Origin: Mycolicibacterium porcinum | GTDB lineage: Bacteria > Actinomycetota > Actinomycetes > Mycobacteriales > Mycobacteriaceae | Reading direction: 5' to 3' | Assembly (NCBI GenBank): GCA_001942045.1 | Contig: MSTD01000004.1 | Location: 158,868 to 222,867, forward strand | DNA length: 64,000 bases | In this document: in pieces, positions 58,294-64,000 of the stretch | Position numbering within the stretch: position 1 is the stretch's first letter | Layout of the letters: every line of letters starts with the position of its first letter | Position numbers and translations under genes: made by a program | Notes under the pieces: generated by a model | What the model was told of the DNA's origin: nothing | What the model saw: only the letters and a program-made list of their open reading frames with translations | Databases searched by the model: none

Positions 58294-59640
58294 TCAAGCC
58301 GCGTTCATCTTCCCCGCGGCCGCGGCAACCCAGCACAGTTCCTCGTGGAAGATGTCGCTGTGGGCGCCCGACGGGCCGTCGTCCTTGGCCACCACCGCCG
58401 AAGAATCCAGGTTCAGGATCTGTCCGGGCTGGAACGGATACGGCACACCGGGATCGTCCAAAACCTGCGTCTCGCTACGGAATGCCCCCATCGCCCCCAT
58501 CGCCCGCCAGCGGGCCAGCGGGTCTTCGATCGCGGCGGCATCCTCTCCCGCGGTCAGCGAGGCCAACGGGTAGAACGTCCCCAGTGCCCGGTCGTGGCTG
58601 GAGTAGCAGACGGCCATCGGGCCGTCGATCCGGGCCAGCCGCCCGACCAGAGCACCGTCGCCGTCCCGGAACGGCAGTCCCTTGGTGAAGGTGAACCGCG
58701 AGAACGCGCCCTGCAGCAGGGTCACCGATTTCACCGGTGACGGATCGCGGTCGTCGATGCCGTCGAGGGCGAAGGACACCAGCCGGGCACCGAAGCTGTG
58801 CCCGATCAGATGGATCCGCAGATTCGGATAGGCATCCGCCAGGTTGTCGATCGCCGGGCCGAGCCCCTTCTTCCCGACGACGCCGGCACGGTTCTTCATC
58901 TTCCAGTAGCTGAGCTGCCGCAGCACTTCCTTCGCGCCGTGCCAGAGCTTGCTGCCCAGATCGCCGAGGCCTGCCTCGCCGCCCCCGCCGCCGTCGAACT
59001 GCACTCCGGCATCGGCCAATCGGTCGGCGAACCGGTTGAACACGTCGACGGGGTCACGCTGCTCGTCGAGCATGCCGGGCACCCGCACCGGCTTGTCTTC
59101 CTCGCCGTCGTCGAATCCGGTCTTGGTGGCCGCGTTGAACTTCCGCAACTCGTCGAACAAGGTGCCCGCCCGCTCGGCGGTCGGTGGCTTCTCCAGCAGT
59201 TCGGCGATCGCGTCCAGATGCGCACTGCCGTCGGGGAACATGTCCTTCAGGTCCGCCAACTCGGCGGGGTCGATGGTGGCCGACCCGGCCTCGGTCCCCG
59301 TTCGCTCCCCCAGTGCCGCGGCGCCACCTCCGTCCGCCTGCTGTGCATCGTCGAAGTTCGGGATCGGTTCGTCACGCCACAGTTGCGACGGCCAGCGGAT
59401 GCCGACGAATCCGACCTTGCGGGCCGGGTCGAGCTGGTCTGCCAGTAGGTCGAACCACCTGGCGTACAACGACTGCGCCGCGGCCTCGTCGTTGTTCCAT
59501 CCGTGCGAGAACAGGACCAGATCGGTGAGCCCCTCGGCACCGACCCCGTCACGCAGTTCGGTCAATGTCGCTTCGTCGACATCGCCGTCGGCATCGAACA
59601 CCAACCGCCACAGCGGCCTGCCCTTGATTCTCTCGACCAT
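58294..59640 (-). CDS. alpha/beta-hydrolase-fold protein next to the subtilase gene
   Basis: A 448-residue cytosolic protein starting at ATG 59640. 'DLVLFSHGWNNDEAAAQSLY' looks like the oxyanion strand, 'RIHLIGHSFGARLVSFAL' is the Ser nucleophile elbow, and 'GAHSDIFHEELCWV' near the C-terminus could supply the His. A long insert (about 100-270, with Gly-rich 'FDGGGGGEAGLG') separates the first strand from the elbow. I do not recognise a named family. It starts 21 bp after the S8 peptidase gene and probably forms an operon with it. Confidence 0.75.
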   Translation of the reverse strand: MVERIKGRPLWRLVFDADGDVDEATLTELRDGVGAEGLTDLVLFSHGWNNDEAAAQSLYARWFDLLADQLDPARKVGFVGIRWPSQLWRDEPIPNFDDAQQADGGGAAALGERTGTEAGSATIDPAELADLKDMFPDGSAHLDAIAELLEKPPTAERAGTLFDELRKFNAATKTGFDDGEEDKPVRVPGMLDEQRDPVDVFNRFADRLADAGVQFDGGGGGEAGLGDLGSKLWHGAKEVLRQLSYWKMKNRAGVVGKKGLGPAIDNLADAYPNLRIHLIGHSFGARLVSFALDGIDDRDPSPVKSVTLLQGAFSRFTFTKGLPFRDGDGALVGRLARIDGPMAVCYSSHDRALGTFYPLASLTAGEDAAAIEDPLARWRAMGAMGAFRSETQVLDDPGVPYPFQPGQILNLDSSAVVAKDDGPSGAHSDIFHEELCWVAAAAGKMNAA

Positions 59641-59661
59641 GGTTCCTCCTCGTGACTGAGC

Positions 59662-61545
59662 TCAGACTGACTGCAACGCACGCATCAGGTCCAGCAGGCC
59701 ACCGCCCTGAAAGGCCGGGTCACGGCCCAGGGAGGTGGCCGATTCGGTGAAGACCCGCTTGATCTCGTCGGGCTGGCCGATGAGCTCGTGCTGGACGGAC
59801 AGAAATGCCGCGATCGCACCGGACACATGCGGTGCGGCCATGCTCGTCCCGGTGGCCTCGATGTAGATCGCCGCACTCTGTTGCGGGGCATCCGTCTGCC
59901 GCAAGACATCGCTTCGGAACTTGCCCGCCGCAACCGATGTGATGCGTTCACCGGGAGCCAGCAGATCTGGTTTTCGCCGGCCGTCGCCGGTGGGTCCCTT
60001 GGACGAGAAATAGGAAACCCCAGAGGTATGGGGAGCGTCGCGATGCGTCGACCCCACGGTGATGGCCCGCTCGGCATTGCCGGGATCGTTGATCGTCATG
60101 TCCGCGCTGAACTTTGTGACATCGGTGGTGAACAGCGGGTTGAGCGAGACGTATCCGCTGTTGCCTGCCGCAGCGACCACGACCACCCCCGACCGCACGG
60201 TCTTGTCGACCTCGATGCACAGCGGGCTCTGACCGCAGGCGAACCACTCCGCCGCAAACTCGTATCCCAGGCTGAGGTTCACACCGTGAATGCGGGGCAT
60301 CCGCTCACTCGCGGCATTGACCTCCCGGACATAGGCCAGGGCCCGCATCACCCGGCTCACCCGCGAAGCCTTCTCGCCGGGACCGAGCACCTTGAGACTG
60401 ACCAGCTTTGCCTCGGGCGCCATCCCGGCCAGCCGGCTGGGATCACTGACCACCCGCTTCTGCAGGATGGGGATGTCACCCTCCGGGGCGCCGACGTTGA
60501 AGCGCTTCTCGGCCACGTACACCTCATCGGCGAACCCCTCGGGTAGCCCGCCGGCGATGATCCCCGCCACGTGGGAGCCGTGCCCATCGGCGTCCTGCAA
60601 GGCGCTCGGTGCGAACGCCTTGTCACCGCCGGGGACGGTGAAATCCCGGTGCAGCTCGTGCACCGTCGGATCGTCCACAGTGGCCCGGCTCTTGAAATGT
60701 GCGTGATTTTCGTCGATCCCGGAATCGACTACCGCCCAGACGATTCCCGATCCGTAACAGGCGAACGTACGTTGCGCCGGGAGCACCTTGACGGTGTTCG
60801 ACGACGCGTCGATCTGCGGGTGGGCATCGAAGTCGGGCCAGATCCGGTAGATGGCGCGTTCGGGCCACTGCTGAGGTACCGAGTCCGCCGACACGATGCC
60901 CTCGATCTGCCGGGTCGTCAGCTCACCGGCCATGAATTGGTCAGCCACCTCGACCGGTTCGCCGCTTCCCCCCACGAGACGCCACAGCTCACCCACCCGC
61001 TTCACCGCTGCCGCGACACCCGCGCCGAACCGCAGATTCAGTTCGATCATGATCGGCCACAACGTTTCCCGAACCTGCTCGGGGTCCTCGCCGGGGCGCA
61101 CCACGAACTTCTCGCGCAGTGGCGGAGTGATCACGCCCGCCACCAGCAGGTCGCGATGTGGAGGCGGCTCGGCCGTCGCCGGCGCCACCGTTCTGACCGG
61201 CTCAGGGGGCGCCATCGCACGGTCGCACGCCTGCTCGGCGGCAGCCTGGCCGGTAGCGGTCAACCGCACGACCGGCTGCGGCGCAACGGCTCCGGCCTTC
61301 TTGGCCGGTCTGCGCCGGGTGGCCAGTTTTCGGCGGACCAGCTCTCCGACGGCGTCGTCGACACTGCGGTGCCACTTGGGCGTACCGTCCACGCCGAGCC
61401 GATCCTCGGAGTCGAACCGCGAGGCGAACCGGGCCGCCACCGCCTCTAGAAGCTGCTGCGGACTGGCATCGATCTGCGCGGCTGCCAAGTCGGCCAGAGC
61501 GCACTGCACCCGGTCGGTCCAGATTTCACTGTCAGAAGGACTCAC
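59662..61545 (-). CDS. S8 (subtilisin-like) serine peptidase with extra N-terminal domain
   Basis: A 627-residue subtilase. Catalytic Asp274 ('VWAVVDSGIDENHAHF'), His322 ('DADGHGSHVAGI'), oxyanion Asn461 ('AAAGNSG') and Ser567 ('TGTSMAAPHVSGA') are all present. No signal peptide, so it is intracellular. Residues 1-110 end in a basic 'VRRKLATRRRPAKKAG' and 'VVRLTATGQAAAEQ', reminiscent of a winged-helix fold; residues 140-260 are unlike a normal propeptide. The domain layout suggests a regulated cytosolic protease rather than a degradative exoenzyme. Start GTG 61545 overlaps a short upstream ORF. Confidence 0.88.
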   Translation of the reverse strand: MSPSDSEIWTDRVQCALADLAAAQIDASPQQLLEAVAARFASRFDSEDRLGVDGTPKWHRSVDDAVGELVRRKLATRRRPAKKAGAVAPQPVVRLTATGQAAAEQACDRAMAPPEPVRTVAPATAEPPPHRDLLVAGVITPPLREKFVVRPGEDPEQVRETLWPIMIELNLRFGAGVAAAVKRVGELWRLVGGSGEPVEVADQFMAGELTTRQIEGIVSADSVPQQWPERAIYRIWPDFDAHPQIDASSNTVKVLPAQRTFACYGSGIVWAVVDSGIDENHAHFKSRATVDDPTVHELHRDFTVPGGDKAFAPSALQDADGHGSHVAGIIAGGLPEGFADEVYVAEKRFNVGAPEGDIPILQKRVVSDPSRLAGMAPEAKLVSLKVLGPGEKASRVSRVMRALAYVREVNAASERMPRIHGVNLSLGYEFAAEWFACGQSPLCIEVDKTVRSGVVVVAAAGNSGYVSLNPLFTTDVTKFSADMTINDPGNAERAITVGSTHRDAPHTSGVSYFSSKGPTGDGRRKPDLLAPGERITSVAAGKFRSDVLRQTDAPQQSAAIYIEATGTSMAAPHVSGAIAAFLSVQHELIGQPDEIKRVFTESATSLGRDPAFQGGGLLDLMRALQSV

Positions 61546-61634
61546 CGCAACACCTCGGAACCGTGCTCGACCCGGTAGAACGCACTGAACACAGGATCGG
61601 ACATTGCGGAGGCGATGGTGGCCCGAATCGGCAT
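61542..61634 (-). CDS. possible small ORF upstream of the subtilase
   Basis: A 30-codon frame from ATG 61634 ends 'YRVEHGSEVLR', with its TGA overlapping the subtilase GTG (GTGA), so translation may be coupled. A second ATG at 61604 would give a 20-residue peptide (MSDPVFSAFYRVEHGSEVLR); the open frame also reaches back to 61772. No family is recognised. The coupling is the only argument for coding. Confidence 0.3.
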   Translation of the reverse strand: MPIRATIASAMSDPVFSAFYRVEHGSEVLR

Positions 61635-61872
61635 GATGACGATCCTGGCTCGAGCCGCCCCGGGTGGCACGAGTAGCCGACTACCCGAATCCGCCGTGGC
61701 ACCGCCGCCCCCGCCGGTCACCGGAGACGGTGCGCACCCGCGGCTTACGCGCATCGGCGCCGCCCTGGCCACAGATGGGAAAACTCGCGTAGTGGATTAC
61801 TCGATACCGCAGGTCGGCGGCTTCCCTAGCATCGGCTGACACGTTGGTTGCCCGGATCAGTAGGGAAGTGTC

Positions 61873-61935
61873 ATGAACACGCTTGAGTCGAATTTTCAAG
61901 TGGCCCCGATCTTCCTGCCGTACGAGCGGACCTGA
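61873..61935 (+). CDS. possible 20-residue leader or peptide ORF
   Basis: ATG 61873 is preceded by AGGGAAG at 5 bases, a good ribosome-binding site. The 20-codon frame encodes MNTLESNFQVAPIFLPYERT and stops 13 bp before the LuxR-type regulator gene. It may be a leader peptide or a small product in its own right. The rest of the 61546-61948 interval holds only promoters and the opposite-strand small ORF. Confidence 0.35.
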   Translation: MNTLESNFQVAPIFLPYERT

Positions 61936-61948
61936 CCCGGAACTCATC

Positions 61949-62701
61949 ATGCGACACCACGTCTTCGCCATCGTCGCGGTCAGGGCCTGGACCGAACTGC
62001 TCGCCGAGTGGATTCTCCGTATCCCGGGCTTCGACCTGGTGGGTACCGCAACCGATGCCCAGGCGGCCCTGGGCGACCTGGCCAGGACGGACGTACCTGT
62101 CGACATCGTGGTGATCGAGGTCAGCACCCGCCTGGCCCTGGAGTCCGCGCCGGCGCTGCGCCGCTGCGACCCGCCCCGGAAACTGATCGCGGTCGCCCTC
62201 GATGACGATCCAGGTCAGGCGATGGCCTGGGCCAGCGCGGGCGCGGCAGGGCTGGTGGGCCGCAACGCCTCCGTGGATCAACTCGGCAGTGCTCTGATCA
62301 ACGTCTCCCGGGGCGCCGCGCACTGCTCCGACGAGATCTCGGGCGCCCTGCTTCGCGGCCTCGAGGCCAACGGCGGCCGACGCCCCGGTGGGCAGAGCCA
62401 CTGCCTCACCGAGCGGGAACAGGAAGTGGCCTGGCTGTTGGCCCACGGACTGACCAACAAGGAGATCGCCGACCACCTGCACATCTCGCCCGGCACGGTG
62501 AAAAGCCATGTCCACAACGTGATCTGCAAACTCGGCGTCCGGCGCCGGGCCTATGTGGCCCGCAAGCTCGGCCACGGTGCGGCCGAGCCGAGGATCAGGG
62601 AGTCTGCGCCGGCGCGGGCCGGACATATGGGCGCAGCGGAGGCGGGCTGGTGTTCCACCGGCGCTGCTCTCGAAGGATGGCCGACTCGCCACCCGAGTTG
62701 A
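61949..62701 (+). CDS. LuxR-type (NarL/FixJ-like) regulator with degenerate receiver
   Basis: A 250-residue protein from ATG 61949 (CCGGAA upstream). The C-terminal HTH is canonical: 'LTEREQEVAWLLAHGLTNKE' and 'IADHLHISPGTVKSHVHNVI'. The N-terminal domain follows the receiver fold, but the acidic pocket is missing and Glu57 stands where the phosphoacceptor Asp should be ('DIVVIEVST'), so it is probably phosphorylation-independent. No sensor kinase is adjacent. A 40-residue tail follows the HTH. It is upstream of the PatA/PatG-like gene on the same strand. Confidence 0.88.
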   Translation: MRHHVFAIVAVRAWTELLAEWILRIPGFDLVGTATDAQAALGDLARTDVPVDIVVIEVSTRLALESAPALRRCDPPRKLIAVALDDDPGQAMAWASAGAAGLVGRNASVDQLGSALINVSRGAAHCSDEISGALLRGLEANGGRRPGGQSHCLTEREQEVAWLLAHGLTNKEIADHLHISPGTVKSHVHNVICKLGVRRRAYVARKLGHGAAEPRIRESAPARAGHMGAAEAGWCSTGAALEGWPTRHPS

Positions 62702-62819
62702 GGTCGAGCTCGCAGATCAGCCTGCGGTGCTCGGCTCGCAGCCCGTCCTGACGCTCTTTGACCGCGAACAGATCCTGACGCATCTGCTCGATGCTTCTCT
62801 TGCTCCGCTTCGATGCCAT
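62595..62819 (-). CDS. small basic hypothetical protein
   Basis: A 74-residue frame from ATG 62819. Residues 1-40 ('MASKRSKRSIEQMRQDL', then 'RAEHRRLICELDLNSGG') form a charged, probably coiled helix, and the tail is Pro/Arg rich. It overlaps the 3' end of the regulator gene by 107 bp on the opposite strand. The helix-like composition favours a real protein, but overlap and lack of a recognised family keep this uncertain. Confidence 0.45.
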   Translation of the reverse strand: MASKRSKRSIEQMRQDLFAVKERQDGLRAEHRRLICELDLNSGGESAILREQRRWNTSPPPLRPYVRPAPAQTP

Positions 62820-62994
62820 GCCATTCGTGCTACTGCCGCACCGTCGGCAATGTCAATGCCGGCGCCCACAAATCGGCCGAAAGATATAGGCCGCGTTGCC
62901 CTGTCGGTACATTCGTCACCCCCGAACGGGGCATCTGCGAAATCCACCCGACGGCCAATTGTGGGACCACCTGCCGGCCGCGCACGATTGCGCC

Positions 62995-64000
62995 ATGAAC
63001 CTGGTGCAGGCTACCGAGCCACCGCAGACCGTGCGGGCGGCGGACACCGACTTCATCCTCGGTGAGCTGACTGCACTGCGGGACAAGGTGATTCCTGACC
63101 CGGAAGTTTGTGTCGCAATCCTGGACGGACCGGTCGACCTCACCCATCCGTGCTTCGCCGACGCCCGGATCACCCGCGCGGACTCGCTCGTTCTCGACGA
63201 GGCCGGCGCCGGCGCGATGTCCGGCCACGGCACGCACGTGGCCAGCATCGTGTTCGGCAAGCCGGGCACCGGAACGCTCGGGCTGGCCGCGGGCTGTCGC
63301 GGAGTGGTGGTCCCGATCTTCCAGGACAGCAGTGGCCATCTCTCGCAACTCGACCTCGCCCGCGCGATCGAACGAGCGATGTTGAGCGGGGCAGACGTGA
63401 TCAACATCAGCGGAGGCGAGCTCGTCGAGCGCGGAGAGGCAGATCCGCTGCTGGCCCGCACGGTCGAGGCCTGTGAGCGCAACGGGGTGCTGATCGTCGC
63501 GGCGGCGGGCAACAACGGGTGCGACTGCCTGCATGTGCCCGCCGCGCTGCCCACCGTCCTGGCCGTCGGCGCACTCGGTCGCAACGGAATTGCCTTGCCG
63601 TCGAGCAACTTCGGTGATCGATATGCACTCAATGGCGTGCTGGCGCCGGGCGAGTCGATTCCCGGTGCCCTACCGGGCGGTGCGATCGCCGAGCTCACCG
63701 GCTCCAGTTTTGCCACCCCTATCGTCAGCGCGCTGGCGGCGCTGCTGCTCTCCGCGCAGCGGCGGCGAGGCAGCGGAGCCGACGTCGCCGAGGTGCGTCG
63801 GGCGGTGATCGCCAGTGCGCTGGCCTGCGCCCGGGATTCAGACCCCCGCTGTCTGGCGGGAATTCTCAACGTTCGCGGCGCACACGCGCTGATCACACAA
63901 GGAGACAAAGTGACCGAGATGGCTGCAACACAGATCCCCCACGTCGCGAGTTCAGGAGTCGACGCGACGCCCCCCGATCCCGGGCTGCTCCACCCCGCAC
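62995..64000 (+). CDS. PatA/PatG-like subtilase (cyanobactin-maturation protease family), 5' part
   Basis: The frame opens at ATG 62995 and runs past the right edge (335 codons visible, no stop). It is an S8 protease domain of the PatA/PatG type. Asp44 'CVAILDGPVDLTHPCF', His78 'SGHGTHVASIVFG', 'GCRGVVVPIFQD', 'ADVINISGGELVERG', Asn173 in 'AAAGNNGCDCLHVPAALP' and Ser238 'TGSSFATPIVSALAALLLS' are family hallmarks. In cyanobacteria such proteases trim and cyclise ribosomal peptides. After residue 300 a non-protease region begins ('GDKVTEMAATQIPHVA'). No signal peptide is seen. Confidence 0.88.
   Translation, partial: MNLVQATEPPQTVRAADTDFILGELTALRDKVIPDPEVCVAILDGPVDLTHPCFADARITRADSLVLDEAGAGAMSGHGTHVASIVFGKPGTGTLGLAAGCRGVVVPIFQDSSGHLSQLDLARAIERAMLSGADVINISGGELVERGEADPLLARTVEACERNGVLIVAAAGNNGCDCLHVPAALPTVLAVGALGRNGIALPSSNFGDRYALNGVLAPGESIPGALPGGAIAELTGSSFATPIVSALAALLLSAQRRRGSGADVAEVRRAVIASALACARDSDPRCLAGILNVRGAHALITQGDKVTEMAATQIPHVASSGVDATPPDPGLLHPA

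Noticed and set aside
62849..63065. Small plus-strand frame before the PatA/PatG-like gene as a peptide precursor
   Set aside because: It runs into the protease gene in another phase and has no ribosome-binding site or precursor-like core; support is insufficient.

Overview
The window is chromosomal DNA from a mycobacterium, most likely a fast-growing environmental species (Mycolicibacterium type). The DNA is GC-rich with GTG/TTG starts and many leaderless promoters. It carries the Pup-proteasome ATPase Mpa, the mycothiol ligase MshC, MTB12-like secreted proteins and lipoproteins. Gene order from 1 to 37.2 kb follows the M. tuberculosis Rv2113-Rv2141c segment: mpa, lppK, DUF503, trmI, recB-like, Rv2120c, hisG, hisE, metH, PAC2, SDR, mshC, cysQ, Rv2133c-Rv2135c, uppP, Rv2137c, lppL, pyrD, Rv2140c, dapE2, tRNA-Leu. 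Lineage-specific blocks sit inside this backbone: an adenosine-specific-kinase-family gene behind mpa, an acyl-CoA thioesterase/DinB pair, an ArsR-SRPBCC-flavodoxin operon, a disulfide oxidoreductase, a GlcP-like sugar permease with HAD and NmrA-like genes, one alpha/beta hydrolase gene bracketed by 37-bp repeats, and a thiolase-like/aldehyde dehydrogenase pair.

Downstream of tRNA-Leu(GAG) (37153-37238) the core synteny stops and accessory DNA begins. About 1 kb of packed gene remnants (F420 LLM oxidoreductase, SDR, P450, dihydrolipoyl acyltransferase) is followed by two catabolic gene groups. Group A (38.3-49.5 kb) lies between imperfect direct repeats (38215-38322 and 49592-49730). It encodes a metal-dependent amidohydrolase, a NodB-type deacetylase, two TetR regulators, three alpha/beta hydrolases, a VOC protein, a FAH-family protein, a DoxX-like protein, a flavin monooxygenase and an MFS transporter. 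Group B (49.8-58.3 kb) is a TetR-controlled, translationally coupled operon. It encodes an extradiol-type dioxygenase, a FAH-family hydrolase, an acyl-CoA synthetase, a flavin hydroxylase, an ACMSD-like amidohydrolase and a cytochrome P450. Both groups look like aromatic-ring degradation pathways whose substrates cannot be read from sequence.

The right end (58.3-64 kb) holds the most unusual locus. It has an alpha/beta-hydrolase-fold protein and a cytosolic subtilase with a possible DNA-binding-like N-terminus on the minus strand. Divergent from them are a LuxR-type regulator with a receiver lacking its phosphoacceptor Asp and a subtilase resembling the PatA/PatG cyanobactin-maturation proteases, which runs off the window. 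Small ORFs lie between the two arms. This is the best candidate for an undescribed protease-based system.

Regulatory structure visible by reading includes a shared perfect or near-perfect TetR palindrome pair between divergent promoters (41.2 kb), a promoter element shared by two group A transcripts, a perfect palindrome before arsR (8.43 kb), an RBS-masking hairpin at metH, and a MIRU-like chain of ATGA-coupled micro-ORFs between uppP and the phosphatase gene.
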